DNA of 64,000 bases from Typhlomys cinereus (GCA_023101885.1 JALPQD010000206.1:2522454-2586453); one strand, 5' to 3'. Shown: positions 12,211 through 24,636, numbered from the stretch's first letter. Notes: generated by a model not told the origin, from the letters alone. Numbers and translations: made by a program.

Positions 12211-12497
12211 TTGATGGAGCACTGCTGAGAGATGTGCTGAGGAAACACTTAAGCAATATAATTATTAAAGGAACAATATTTTCTAGGTGTTAGGTAAAAG
12301 CCAGATCAACTCCACCTTGGTTTGGGTAAGGTATCAGTCAGGCAAACTTGAGTTAGGTCAGGCCTATAAAGATTACAGTTAGCATCTTCCTTGAGCACAC
12401 CACGGATAGTTACTTGACAGAAGGTTCAGTGGACAGGCTTCCCCAGTGATTTTGGAATCTTGATTCAAGTTGTCCCTTTTGAAAATATAAAATGTTC

Positions 12498-12707
12498 GGG
12501 GCTGGAGAGGTGGCTCAGGGGTTAAGCCTCCGCCTTGCAGGCAGAAGGTCCTGAGTTCAGATCCCAGATCCCACGTATAGATGCCAGGCGGAAGCGGGGG
12601 CGGCCTGCGCTTCTGGTCCTGGTAGGGCGGAGCCTGTGAATCCCAGGGCAGGAGGTGGAGGCGTCCATGGTGGTTCGCGAATTCGTCCGTGGTTCTACAC
12701 ATACACA

Positions 12708-12754
<47 letters not shown>

Positions 12755-12857
12755 ACGTGCGTGCGCACATACATACACATATGCACACAGTTGAATAAAT
12801 AATAATAATAATAATAATAATAAATTAAAAAAAGATACAAGCATATTAAAAAAAAAA
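12498..12857 (+). mobile_element. tRNA-derived SINE with long CA microsatellite
   Basis: Same family as 2262-2556. A pure CA run occupies about 12711-12748, and the tail is (ATA)n followed by A-rich sequence. The flanking duplication is an exact 17-bp GAAAATATAAAATGTTC at 12481-12497 and 12858-12874. Confidence 0.93.
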
Positions 12858-12874
12858 GAAAATATAAAATGTTC

Positions 12875-14299
12875 ATGGTAAAAATGCCAACCCTAGCTGT
12901 TTGTGTGGGCTTACTCCCCCTTTTTGTTTTTATAATTGGGCCTTTAATGTGGTATGGGGTCATCCAGCAGAGGAGTATGTCTTTTTGGAATTTCAAAGAC
13001 CTTCAAAGACCTTGAGAGACCCATCCCAGCATAGCTGTTCTAAACCTGCCTACTTTACCCCTTAACCTATTTGAGGATCCAGGCTGCTCAAGGGATGAGG
13101 GGCGATGACCATTCTTTGGCTACTTCCCACTGAGATGGAATGATAAAAGTGAGAGCAGTCTGATATCCTCATCTATGAACTGCTGGGATGGTCTAGAGGT
13201 CTTTGACAGATGGCTTTATTACTTTAAGGTCCCTTTAAAAGAGACAAAACACAGGTTAAACTTTTAAGATCTATACAAGGATTAAACCTTTGTAAATGTG
13301 AAGGCATGTGGGATAAACCAAATAAGCTCAGTAATCGTACTGTGGGAACAGGCAAGAATTAGTAAAGAAAATCATGTTTGTAAGGTGTAAAAGCAAAAAG
13401 CTAATCTACATACTGGAGACCTTTTTCCTAGTAAAGAAAATCATGTTTGTAAGGTGTAAAAGCCAAAAACTAATCTACATACTGGAGACCTTTTTCTTCT
13501 GGCAGCTGTGAATCACTATGATCACATTTTAAAATCTGTTTAAAACGATGTGAACTGCCTATCTTGTTTCATTAAACAAAAGAATGTCTAAAAGCAACAT
13601 CATTAAGCATATAAGGAATCTCAGTAGTTATTTTGTGAGTGACTGATGAACCTGTCATTTTCTTGAAAAATCAAAGATTGACAAAAGTCTAGGAAGGAAG
13701 TTGAGCACTAGAATTTTGTGCTCCCTTGTCTATCAACATAGAAACAAAGAGGCTTCCCATTTGCATGTTAAACCCAAGGTTCTCATGAGATGCTCAAACT
13801 GGCATTTTGGGCCTTCTTTCACTGGATATCACCAGCAAAACTCCTTTTTTCCATCGGAGGGAAGCTGAGAGCTTCAGGGCTTTTTATTGGTCCCCACCAG
13901 AGGGCTTGACCCCTGGGCCCTGGGGTTCAGAGGGCAATCTTTCCTCCAGTGGAGATTCCCATGGTTAGGACACAGGCCACATGAAAGCTTCCTGTGCTTG
14001 CAACTGTCTCAAAGCACCCAGTCTGGTCATATTTAAAACATCTTTTTATCTTTCCCCTGTTGGAAGGAGTCCTGGATTGTCTGCTCAGGCGTGTCTGTGA
14101 GTATTTTATGTATCCCTAAAGGCAAATGTCAAGTTTTGATTGATTTTTTCCTGTTTTTTTTTTATTATCAAGTCTTAGGTCACCTATCCTATTTTAAAGT
14201 CCTTAAAATAGTATAAAAATAAGTTTAAAGGAGTTATCTGCATCTGTCCCATTTCATCTGTCATTGGGCCATAAGACAACACAGAACAAAAAGAAAGGA
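12875..14299 (-). other. Provirus internal sequence, noncoding
   Basis: No retroviral protein similarity is visible in any frame. It includes a 69-bp tandem duplication (13360-13497). Assigned to the provirus because it lies within the matched LTRs and outside recognised insertions. Confidence 0.45.
13360..13497. repeat. Tandem duplication, 2 x 69 bp
   Basis: TAGTAAAGAAAATCATGTTT begins at 13360 and again at 13429; the two units differ at only a few positions. Confidence 0.95.
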
Positions 14300-14493
14300 C
14301 AAACAGAAAAAAAGGACTCTGTGAACTTGCATTCCTTGATGGAGCCCTATTTTCTCTGCTGTAACATGGTCCCCTTTTTCCTTTTGTCTGGTGTGGCCCT
14401 CCAACCCCATCCCTCCTGTTCATAATCCTTGCAATTACTGTATTACAAAGGTTTACCTTTGAGTGTTTCAATGTGGGCTGGGTGAGTTTGGTA

Positions 14494-17400
14494 CTAGGAG
14501 TCACCTATTAGGGAGTACATACGGCACTTAATTTTCTGGGTTTGGGATACTTCACTTAATATAATTGTTTCTAATGACATCCATTTCCCAGCATATTCCA
14601 GTAATTCATCATTTTTGATGGGTGAGTAGTAATCCATTGTATAGATGTACCACAGTTTCCTTATCCACTCGTCAACTGTTGGACATTTGGGTTGATTCCA
14701 TGACTTTGCTATTGTAAACAGTGCTGCTATGAACATGGTCATGCTTGTGCTATCGAGGTTAACCTCTGCTGCATGGGGGTTATTCCCAAAAGTGGGATAG
14801 CAGGGTCATATGGCATTTCAATCTTTAATTTCTTTAAGAATCTCCAGACGGCTCGCCAGAGTGGCTGTATGAGCCTGCATTCCCACCAGCAATGTAGCAG
14901 AGGTCCCCTCTCTCCACATCCTCTCCAGCATTTGTTGTTATTTGTATTGTGGATTTTTGCCATCCTGACCAGGGTGAGATGATATCTCAGGGAAGTTTTG
15001 ATTTGCATTTCTCTGATGGCTAAGGAAGAGGAGCATTTTTTAAGATATATGTTAGGCATTTTAATGTCATCCCTGATAAAATTTCTTTTAAGTTCCAGGG
15101 CCCATTTTTTAATTGGGCCATTGATTTCCTTGGAGTTTAGTTTTCTAAGTTCTTTGTGCACTCTGGACAGTAGAGCTCTATCAGATATGTGGTTAGTGAA
15201 GATTTTCTCCCATTCTGTGGGTTGCCTTTGAGCTCGTGTTACAATCTCTTCATCTGAACAGAAGCTCTTTAATTTCACAAGGTCCCAACTGGTGAGATTT
15301 GGTAGCAGTGACTGTGCCATTGGGTGTCTGTTTAGGAAATGTTGGCCTAGCCCAATCAGCTCGAGGGAGTTCCCTATCCTTTCAACTATGGTTTTTATAG
15401 TCTCTGGCCTGATATCAAGGTCCTTGATCCATTTGGAATTAAGTCTTGTACATGATGACAAGTATGGGTCCAGCTTTAATATTCTGCATGTGGAGATCCA
15501 GTTTTGCCAGTACCATTTGTTGAAGATGCTGTTCTTTTATATTGTATTCTTTGGGCCCCTTTGTCAAAGACCAAATGGCTGTAATTTTGTGGGCTTATAT
15601 CTGGGTCTTCAACCCTTATCCATTGATCTGTGGGTCTATTTTGGAGCCAGTACCATGCTGTTTTTATAACTATGGATTTGTAGTATAGACTAAGGTTTGG
15701 TATGGTAATACCTCCAGCAGTGCTTTTGTTACTCAGGATTGTCTTTGCTATCCTGGCTCTTTTGTGCCTCCATAAGAATTTTGAGATTCTTTGGTCAACT
15801 TCTTTAAAGAATTGCTTTGGGATTTTCATTGGTATAGCACTGAATTTGTATATTGCCTTTGGTAGGATGGTCATTTTTACAATGTTGATTCTGCCAATCC
15901 AGGAACATGGGAGGTCTTTCGACCTTCTGATGTCTTCTGCAATTTCTTTCTTTAGGGTTTTAAAGTTTTCATTGTAAAGGTCTTTTACCTCCTTGGTTAG
16001 GTTTATACCAAGGTACTTCATTTTTTTAGGGGCTATAGTAAATGGGATTGTTTCTCTCAAGGCTTTTTCATTTCTTTCATTCTGGGCAAATAGGAAGGCC
16101 TCTGATTTTTGCACATTTATTTTGTACCCTGCCACCCTGCTGAAGTTCTCAATTAGTTCCAGGAGCTTCCTGGTGGAGTTTTTGGGATCACTCAGATATA
16201 AGATCATGTCATCTGCAAATAGGGATAGCTTGACTTCTTCCTTGCCAATTTGAATCCCTCTTATGTTCCTTTCTTGTCTTATGGCTTCAGCTAAGACTTC
16301 AAGTAAAATATTGAATAGAAGTGGTGAGAGTGGAGAGCCTTGTCTAGTTTCTGATTGAAGTGGGAATGCGTCTAGTTGTTCCCCATTGAGCATAATTCTT
16401 GCTGTGGGCTTGTTGTATACAGCTTTGATTATATTGATAAAGGTTCCTTCATTTCCTCCTGTATCTAGCGTTTTAATCATAAAAGGCTGTTGGATCTAGT
16501 CAAAGGCTTTTTCTGCATCTATCGAGAGTATCATGTGGTCTTGGATTTTGGACTGGTTTACATGATGAATTACATTTATTGATTTGTGTATGTTGAACCA
16601 ATCTTGTGTGCTGAGGATGAAGCCTACTTGGTCCCTGTGAATGATCTTTTTGATATGTTTTTGAATACGATTTGCTAAGACTTTGTTGAGAATCTTTGCA
16701 TCTGTGTTCATCAGAGAGATGGGCCTATAGTTTTCTTTTTTAAGTGAATCTTTGTTAGGTTTTGGGAATAAGATGATATTAGCTTCATAGAAGGAATTTG
16801 GTAGTGTTCCTTCCTTTGCTATTTGATGGAACAGTTTAAGGAGTATTGGTGTTATTAACTCCTTAAATGTCTGGTAGAACTCTGTGCTGAATCCATCTGG
16901 TCCAGGACATTTTTTGGTGGGAAGATTAGAGATTACTTCTTCAATTTCCATATATGTTATAGGACTATTTAAATAATTCACAACTTCCTGATTAAATTTA
17001 GGTATGTTGTGTTTACTTACAAATTCATCCATCTCTTTTGTGTTGTCAAACTTCACAGAGTATAAGTTTTTGAAATATGATGTTATAATTCTCTGAATTT
17101 CTTGGGTATCAGTAGTGATAACTCCATGTTCATTTCTAATTTTGTTAATTTGGGTTTTCTCTCTTTTGCTTTTGGTTAATTTAGCTAGGGGTATATTAAT
17201 CTTCTTGATTTTTTCAAAGAACCAGCTCTTTGGTTGAAATTTTCTATTGTTTTCTTAGTCTCGATTTCAGATATTTCTCCCCTTATTTTGCTAATCTCCT
17301 CTCTTCTACTACTTTTGGGATCAGATTACTCAATTTTCTCTAAAGCCTTAAGCTGCATCGTTATTTATTTCTGATGTTTCCATTTTTTTGATGTAGGCAT

Positions 17401-18311
17401 TAAGAGCTATAAACTTACCTCTTAGGAAAGCTTTAATTTTGTCCCAGAGATTTTGGTAAGTTGTAATTTCATTATCGTTCACTTTCAGGAAATCTTGAAT
17501 TTCCTTTTTAATTTCTTCCTGAATCCAGTTATTATTCAGCATCATATTGCTAAGTTTCTAGGAGTTAGTGTTTTTTCTGTTGTTTGATATGTTGTGGATG
17601 TCCAGCTTTAATCCGTGGTGGTCTGATAGGGTGCAGGTTAGAATTTCAACTTTTTTGTATATGTGTAGATTCATTTTGTGGCCCAATATGTGATCTGTTT
17701 TGGAGAAAGTTCTGTGTGCTGCTAAGAAAAATGTGTGTTCTTTGGTGCGTGGGTGAAAAGTTCGATAGAGATTTGTAAGGTCCATTTCTTTAAGGGTTTG
17801 AGTAAGTTCCAAAGTGTCTCTGTTAAGCTTTTGACCTCTTGATCTATCCCATGTTGACAGGGCGATGTTGAAGTAAGTCCTCAAGAATTATCGTTTGGGG
17901 GTTGATTTCTTGCTTTAGACGCTGTAGGGTTTTCTTAATGAATGTGGAGGGGCCCGTATTGGGTGCATATATGTTCAGTATTGTGAAGTCTTCCTGGTGA
18001 ATTGTACCTGTGACTAAAATGTAGTATCCATTTGTGCCTCTTATGATTTTCTTTGGTTTGAAGTCCACTTTGTCTGAAAGCATAATTGCTACCCCTGCCT
18101 GTTTCCTGGTTCCATTAGCTTGCAAGATTTTGTACCAGCCTTTCATTCTTAGGATGTGCCTCACTTTTGTGGTGAGATGAGTTTCTTGAATGCAGCAGAT
18201 TGTTGGATTGTTGTTTTTAATCCAAGTTTGTAATCTGTGTCTCTTAATTGGTGAGTTAATACCATTGACATTTAATGTTATAATGGAGAAATTATTATTA
18301 ATTCTGGACAT
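14494..18311 (-). pseudogene. L1 ORF2 (endonuclease-reverse transcriptase), disrupted
   Basis: ORF2 normally encodes an APE-type endonuclease, a reverse transcriptase and a cysteine-rich C terminus, which together drive target-primed reverse transcription. Here the endonuclease start lies at 18311 (LNVNGINSP, then IQETHLT). Reverse-transcriptase fragments are 16496-17056 and 15476-16480, the second with the FADD catalytic box. The C-terminal fragment 14739-15461 carries the Cys/His motif (CWRGC, then HCWWEC). An in-frame stop follows DAEKAFD at about 16497, and frameshifts lie near 15470, 17340 and 17850. It is one of the better-preserved ORF2 copies here but not functional. Confidence 0.88.
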
Positions 18312-18319
18312 TTTTTATG

Positions 18320-19411
18320 TTTAATAGATTTTGTAAGCATGTTGTTTGATATTTATGTTTTGGTGGTATTATACTTCCCTTCTGTCCTCCTGGATACACT
18401 TGTTCTTTTCTTCAAGCTTGAGTATCATTTCTAGCATTTTTTGAAGGCCCGGTTTGGTAGACATGTATCCCTTCAAGTTGTCTTTGTGCTGGAAAATCCC
18501 TCAATCATGACAGATTTTTTTGCTGGGTATATCAGTCTGGGTTGGCATTTTTGCTCATTTAATACTTGAAGTATATCTCTCCAAGCTCTTGTTGCTTTTA
18601 CTGTTTCCATTGAGTAGTCATTTGTTATTCTAATAGGTTTACCTTTAAAAGTGACTTTCTTTTTTTGTCTTGAAGCTCTCAGCACCTTTTCTTTGTCTTG
18701 AATGTGGAGTGTTTTGACTATTATTTGCCATGGCGATTTTCTATTTTCGTCATATCTGTTTGGAGTGCGAAATGCCTCTTCTATTTGGATGGGTCTCTCA
18801 TTCTTTAGTTATGGGATGTTTTCATTTATGATGATTTGAAATATTTCCTCAGGTGTGGTATTTTGGGATTCTTGTTCTGGTATTTCATGAATGCGCATGT
18901 TATGCTTCTTCAGGTTGTCCCATATCTCCTGAATGTTCCTCTCCCGTATCTTTTTGGCTTTAATTATCTCTTCCATTGAGCTGGTTAATTCTCCCACTTT
19001 GTCTTCAAGATCTGAAATTCTATTTTCTGCCTCATTTGTTCTGCTGATAAGACTCTCTGTTGAGTTTTGGGTTGAAGATAACTTGTCTTTTGTTCAATTT
19101 TAAACTCTGCCTGAGACTTTTTTTAACTGTTTTAACTGTTTGAACTGTTTTTCTCAACTCCTCCAAGTGCCTGTTGTGTTCCTGTGAAAGTGGTTGATAA
19201 GGTTGTTTAATTCTTCTCGTATTTCCTCTTTCATAGTATTAATCATGGTAATGATCATACTCTGAAAGTCGTTATATTGGTTCTGGTTTTCATGGCTATT
19301 TTCTGTGGATTTGTTCTGGTCGGAATCCCTCATTATGGGATTGATTCTTTCGGTGGGAGATTGGTCTTCTTGGGTTTTGTTTCTCGTGGATCTGCACTTT
19401 GACTTGGACAT
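18320..19411 (-). pseudogene. L1 ORF1 remnant
   Basis: The start at 19411 reads MSKSKCRSTRNK, matching the MPKSK starts of the other copies. The frame stays open to about 19154, covering the basic N terminus and the beginning of the coiled coil, then breaks. Later pieces (18809-18997 and 18473-18685) correspond to the central RNA-recognition and C-terminal parts. Several frameshifts make it non-coding. Confidence 0.8.
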
Positions 19412-20225
19412 TGTTGTTTTGTTTTTTAGGACCTTTCAGTTTCTGTGTGTTTTTCACTGAATCGACGTAGTTGATATTGTTACACTTGCCAATTTTTACT
19501 AGTGCTTGCCTTGGATTGGGTATGTTTGTGCATTGTTATTGTTATATCCTAGATGAGGCTACTAGGCTCTTAGTACGTCAGTTAAGTCAGGTTGTGTAAC
19601 CAGGGGATGAATATTAGTTTGGTAGTGCACTTTTATGATTTAGTATCTTGGGGAAATGTGGGGGTGAGTGGTGTATTCCCTGGAGTTGTATGTTTTTGGG
19701 GTGGCTGTATGAGAATGTTGATCTACAGCATTGATACTTTAAAGGATCAGTAAGGTGAAAAGAAAAAGTTTATTTATCTTTGGGCTGGATGTGAAGAATC
19801 TCGCCCACGTGATATAATGATTGTAGTGAAGTCCAGATGCATGGCCTGTGTTCCCTTTGTTCCTTAGAATTTTGCTTGAATTTCCTTTGGACTCTATTGA
19901 ATTCTGAGTAGCAGTGTGTCTTCCATGGACCATGTGCGTAGGTCCCCGGTGGGCCAGAGAGGCAGACGGTCTGATGTTGATGGCAGAATTCTTCACCTGT
20001 GACCTGGGGGGGTGGAGGCATGCGGGGGCGGGAGGGTGCAAGGAGCTGGGGTCCAGGGCAGGGCCTCAGGGGATAAGCCAGTGCTGCTGGCCGGGTGGCT
20101 CTGGGGTGGGGTGCTGGGCTGGGCTGTACTGGAAGGGGCTCTCTCACTCTCTCACTCACCTGGGAAGGTCGGTGCGGAGGGGGCAGGGCCCCGGGGGCTA
20201 AGCTAGCGGTCCGCATGTGGTGCTG

Positions 20226-20823
20226 CTGTATGTGCTTTGGGATTTTAATTAGTACAGCATTGAATTTTTGTATTGCCTTTGGTAGGATGGTCATTTTTAC
20301 AATGTTGATTTTGCCAATCCAGGAACATTGGAGGTCTTTCCACCTTCTGGCATCTTCTGCAATTTCTTTCTTTAGGGTTTTATACTTTTCATTGTAAAGG
20401 TCTTTTACCTCCTTGTTTAGGTTTATACCAAGGTATTTCATTTTTTTAGGGGCTATAGTAAATGGGATTGTTTCTCTCTAGTCTTTTTCACTTGTTTCAT
20501 TCTGGGCATATAGGAAGGCCTCGGATTTTTGCACATTTATTTTGTATCCTGCCACTCGGCTGGACTTCTCAATTAGTTCCAGGAGCTTCCTAGTGGAGTT
20601 TTTGGGATCCCTCAGGTATAAGATCATGTCATCTGCAAATAGGGATAGCTTGACTTCTTCCTTGCCGATTTGAATCCTTCTTATGTCCCTTTCTTATCTT
20701 ATGGCACTGGGGGATGGGGAGGGAGGGAGAGCAGGGGGTTCAGGGGAGGAGGAGGGAGGGAGGGAACTGGTCTACCTATTAAGTTTGTATGAGCGGAAAT
20801 AATAAAAAATGTATTAAAAAAAA
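20226..20823. mobile_element. L1 fragment with internal inversion
   Basis: Positions 20226-20704 are L1 ORF2 (reverse-transcriptase C-terminal side) in minus orientation. Positions 20705-20823 are the L1 3' end in plus orientation: a G-rich purine tract, TATTAAGTTTGTATGAGCGG, AATAAAAAATG and an A-tail. This order (inverted 5' part, direct 3' part, tail) is what twin-priming produces. No matching target-site duplication was found on the left. Confidence 0.7.
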
Positions 20824-21110
20824 AGAAACAAAAGATTCTACCTCCAAGACAGAAACGAAAGTTTCCTGATTGTGGACTATTTAATCTCAGTGTTCCAACC
20901 TCTCCCTTGCATATGAGGATGCTATCCTCCAGATGGGGCTCTATCTGATGTGGAAGTTAGATGAAATTCTTGTTCCAACTTTGTCTCTGGAGGGCATATC
21001 TATTGCAAGGCAAAGCTTTTCCTGAGCTACTAGCTGGTGCTTTTGGTACAGATCTTTATAGTCTCTTAACTCTCTGTCATTTCTTTGCCATTGTTTGTCT
21101 AGTAGTATGG
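20824..21110 (-). other. Provirus internal sequence between insertions
   Basis: It ends at TATGG (21106-21110), the duplicated target of the composite LTR element. A short minus-strand frame (20941-21129) has no recognised family. Confidence 0.4.
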
Positions 21111-21524
21111 TGTTGCAGTCTGCCAGCATGGTTGCTGATAAACGACCAGAACACAGCTTAAGGGAACAAGGAGTTTACTTTCTTACGACAGTCCGGTTAC
21201 AGTTCATAGTCCAGCTTGACAGGAGAGCACACACCAACACCAGGGCCGAGGGAACTGGCCACCATAACGGCTGAGAGATGGACAATCCTTACTTGCCAGA
21301 CCAGCATGTCTGGCCAAGTATACAGAAGGATGCCAACTCTCTTAACCAGCTCTCTGTGATTTATCCAGGGCCTAATCCCACCCACCATGGGCTGGGTCTT
21401 CCCCAGCAGCCAGACAATCTCCTTCAGGTTTGCTCTGGGCTTAACTCAACCATCAACTCTCTACAACTGTGCCCAGAGCTCAAACCCTCAAGAGTCAAGT
21501 TGACACCTGTGCTTAACTACGACA
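21111..21524 (-). repeat. MaLR-type LTR, inverted
   Basis: The U5 end is set by alignment to the solo LTR at 41852-42276, whose end is proved by its own target-site duplication. On the minus strand U3 begins TGTCGTAGTTAAG at 21524. The polypurine-like AAGGGGTGGAG lies just inside (21525-21536), as expected beside a 3' LTR. Confidence 0.85.
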
Positions 21525-22085
21525 CTCCACCCCTTGTCAACTTGACACAAAAACAATAGCACTTTTAAACTGTAACCTTTCCTTGTCCCCACAGATGTTA
21601 AAATATAAATACATTCCATGGACAAATTTAAAATGTTCTCTCATTAAAACTTCAGTTCCAATATTTTAAAACATTAAAACAGAAGGATCTTAAAACAGTA
21701 AGAAAACATTAAAAAGCTCAAAGTCCAGCAAATCACCGCATCCTGTACTTCAATGTCTATCTTCTGTTGCTCATCACGTAGTCAAGGCGGCTCAAAGATT
21801 CAAGTCATTCCCAGTCCCTGTCTGCAGCTCGAAGTTGTAAGAGCAGAGTTCCTCTGAACCAGGCTGAATCTCTACTTGCAGTTGTCCTCAGCAGCAGTCC
21901 CACAGTTCTGGCATCTCAAACACAACTCTGGGTTCTCCTCTGCAGCTTTAAGCTTCACCATCTCTTGCAGGAACTCTACGCCTGCCACTTGGTGCCAAGC
22001 TTTTGCTGCTCTCCATGAACCCTTCAGTAGCATACGAAAACCAGCATCACCTGAGGGACGCTGCCTGATTCCGAAGCGAAGTTGA
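21525..22085 (-). mobile_element. MaLR-like internal sequence, noncoding
   Basis: No gag or pol similarity is seen. MaLR elements carry little recognisable coding sequence, which fits. The junction with the plus-strand ERVL pol lies somewhere in 22080-22135. Confidence 0.5.
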
Positions 22086-23830
22086 AATGCAGCTTAGTCC
22101 ACTGGAGCCACAGCTGCACCAACTTCAACTCACTGTTCACAGATGGTTCTGCTCGCTATTCCGGTGCCACCCAGAAGTGGACAGCTGCAGCGCTGCAACC
22201 CCTTTCTGTGACAACCCTAAAGGACAGTGGAGAAGGGAAATCTTCACAGTGGGCAGAACTTCGGGCAGTGCACATGGTTGTACACTTTGCCTGGAAGGAA
22301 AAATGGCCAGATGTGCCACTGTATACTGATTCATGGGCTGTAGCCAATGGTTTGGCAGGATGGTCAGGGACTTGGAAGGAACATAATTGGAAAATTGGCA
22401 AGAAAGACATCTGGGGAAGAAGCATGTGGATAGATCTCTCCCAATGGGCAAAGGACACAAAGATATTTGTGTCTCATGTAAATGCTTATCAAAAGAGGAC
22501 ATCGGCAGAAGAAACATTCATTAATCAGGTGGATAAGATGACCCATTCTGTGGATAGTCAGCCTCTTTCCCCAGCCATTCCTGTCATTGCCCAATGGGCC
22601 CATGAGCAAAGTGGACATGGTGTCAGAGATGGAGGTTATGCATGGGCTCAACAACATGGACTTCCACTCACCAATGCTGACCTGGCTACAGCTGCTGCTG
22701 AGTGCCAAATCTGCCAGCAACAGAGACCAACGCTGAGTCCTTGATATAGAGACATTCCTCGGGGTGACCAACCAGCAACATGGTGGCAGGTTGACTACAT
22801 TGGACCACTTCCAAGATGGAAAGGGCAGCGCTTTGTTCTTACTGGGATAGATACTTATTCTGGTTATGGATTTGCCTTTCCTGCACGTCATGCTTCTGCC
22901 AAGACTACCATCCAGGGACTTACAGAATGCCTTATCCACCGTCATGGAATTCCACACAGCATTGCTTCTGACCAGGGAACTCATTTCACAGCTAAAGAAG
23001 TACGGCAGTGGGCTCATGACCATGGGATTCATTGGTCTTACCATGTTCCCCACCATCCTGAAGCAGCTGGCTTGATAGAACGGTGGAATGGCCTTTTAAA
23101 GGCACAATTACAGCGTCAATTAGGTGGTAATAGTCTGGAGGGATGGGGCAGAATTCTCCAGAAGGTAGTATATGCCTTAAAACAGCGTCCAATATATGGT
23201 ACTGTGTCTCCTATAGCCAGGATTCACGGGTCCAGGAATCAAGGGGTGGAAACAGGAATAGCTCCTCTTACTATCACTCCTAGTGACCCATTAGGAAAAT
23301 TCTTGCTTCCTGTTCCCGCAAGCCTGTATTCTACTGGTTTAGAACTTTTGAGTCCAAAGCAGGGAATGCTTCTGCCAGGAGACACAGCAACTATTCCTTT
23401 GAACTGGAAGCTAAGGCTTCCTCCTGGTTATTTTGGACTTCTGATGCCCTTGAGCCAACAGGCTAAGAAAGGAATAACAGTATTAGGAGGGGTGATTGAC
23501 CCAGACCACCAAGGAGAAATTGGACTGGTTCTCCACAATGGTGGTAAGGAAGAATATGTCTGGAGTATAGGAGACCCACTAGGGCGTCTCTTGGTATTAC
23601 CATGTCCTGTGATTAAGGTCAATGGGAATTTACAGCAACCCAACAGAGGAAAGACAGTAAATGGTCCAGGTCCTTCAGGAATGAAGGTATGGATAACCCC
23701 TCCAGGTAAAGAGCCAAGACCTGCAGAAGTACTTGCTGAAGGTGGAGGAAATACAGAATGGATAGTAGAAGAAGGTAGTTATAAATACCACTTAAGGCCA
23801 CATAACCAGTTACAGAAACGAGGATTATAA
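22086..23830 (+). pseudogene. pol: ERVL pol: RNase H C-part, integrase, dUTPase
   Basis: Domains in order: partial RNase H (LFTDGSARYSG near 22130, then YTDSWAVANG near 22320); integrase zinc-binding HHCC (HEQSGH, then CQICQQQ, about 22610-22720); integrase core with D (QVDYIGPL, about 22790), D (SDQGTHF, about 22970) and E (HHPEAAGLIERWNG, about 23055); then a dUTPase-like domain (GVIDPDHQGEIGLVL, about 23490). A dUTPase after integrase is the known hallmark of ERV-L pol. The frame is open from about 22082 to 23830 except for one TGA at 22742-22744. Protease, reverse transcriptase and gag are absent, so this is a 5'-truncated relic. No envelope gene follows. Confidence 0.88.
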
Positions 23831-24161
23831 TTGCCATGAGTGCTTCTGGTCTAGACTGTCAAGAATAAACTTGTGCATGTGCACATACTCTAAGAAGATA
23901 TTTATGTAATGTAATATAATGTTAATCTTTAGTTATGAGATGAAATGCTGTAATCTACATTATGATACTGTGTTATGGGACACTAAGACTAAGCATTTCT
24001 CAAAGGGCATTGTCATTAATCTTGTAAAAATAATGCGTGTGTGGTTGTACATGGATAGCTGTATTATGTTAGGCAGAACTATGAATCTTACTGTTTTATT
24101 TGGAGAGTTTTTAATGGCCTAAGGAAATGTGATTTGGTGTCAAGTTGACAAGGGGTGGACT
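23831..24161 (+). other. ERVL untranslated region before 3' LTR
   Basis: A short AT-rich stretch between the pol stop and the LTR. It ends in CAAGTTGACAAGGGGTGGAC, whose purine run directly before the LTR is the likely polypurine tract. Confidence 0.6.
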
Positions 24162-24565
24162 TGTGATAGTTAAGCCTGGATGTCAACTTGACACACCCGG
24201 TATTAACTAAGCTGGGCTGAGACCACGTCTGGAAAGGATCAACTGAGACTACTTGAAGGATACCCACCCTAGATCCCATTAGGACCTCCAAAGCTCTCAA
24301 AGGATCCTCCCAGTACTGCATCATATAAAAAGGAGCCACCAAGGAGAACAGATGCCTTCTTGCAGCTGTGCTAGGAATTGTTCTTTCTTCCGGCCGCCCG
24401 GTTCCTTCGACCTTCCAAGACTCTAGGAGTTCTCCAGCCTTCAGCCAGCACCTACTTGACTACCGAACTGAGCAACTAGCTGTTGGCAGCCATCGTTGGA
24501 ACTACCTCAGCTACTGACAGCCTTCGCTGGACTACCTCGGCCATATCTGTAAGCCAACTCAATAA

Positions 24566-24636
<71 letters not shown>

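Larger units (their letters stand above)
14300..20225 (-). mobile_element. LINE-1, nearly full length, 3'-truncated
   Basis: The minus strand reads the 5' UTR (about 19412-20225), ORF1 (about 18320-19411), ORF2 (about 14494-18311) and part of the 3' UTR (to about 14300). Compared with the L1 copy at 58645-64000, the most 3' ~870 bp and the tail are missing. The 5' UTR contains a GC-rich segment (19985-20220). It probably inserted into the provirus, but no clean target-site duplication was found, and its 5' end abuts another L1 fragment at 20226. Confidence 0.88.

Noticed and set aside
12498..12570. tRNA gene call on SINE heads
   Set aside because: A and B boxes are present but the acceptor stem and anticodon arm do not fold as a tRNA; these are tRNA-derived SINEs.
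12711..12760. CRISPR-like short repeats
   Set aside because: Simple CA microsatellite; eukaryotic context, no spacers.
15292..16253. Plus-strand hydrophobic frames opposite L1 ORF2
   Set aside because: Shadows of ORF2 in the reverse frame, repeated in every L1 copy here.
14300..20823. One single twin-primed L1 covering the whole span
   Set aside because: The ORF2 piece at 20226-20704 duplicates sequence already in the 14300-20225 element, so at least two elements are present.
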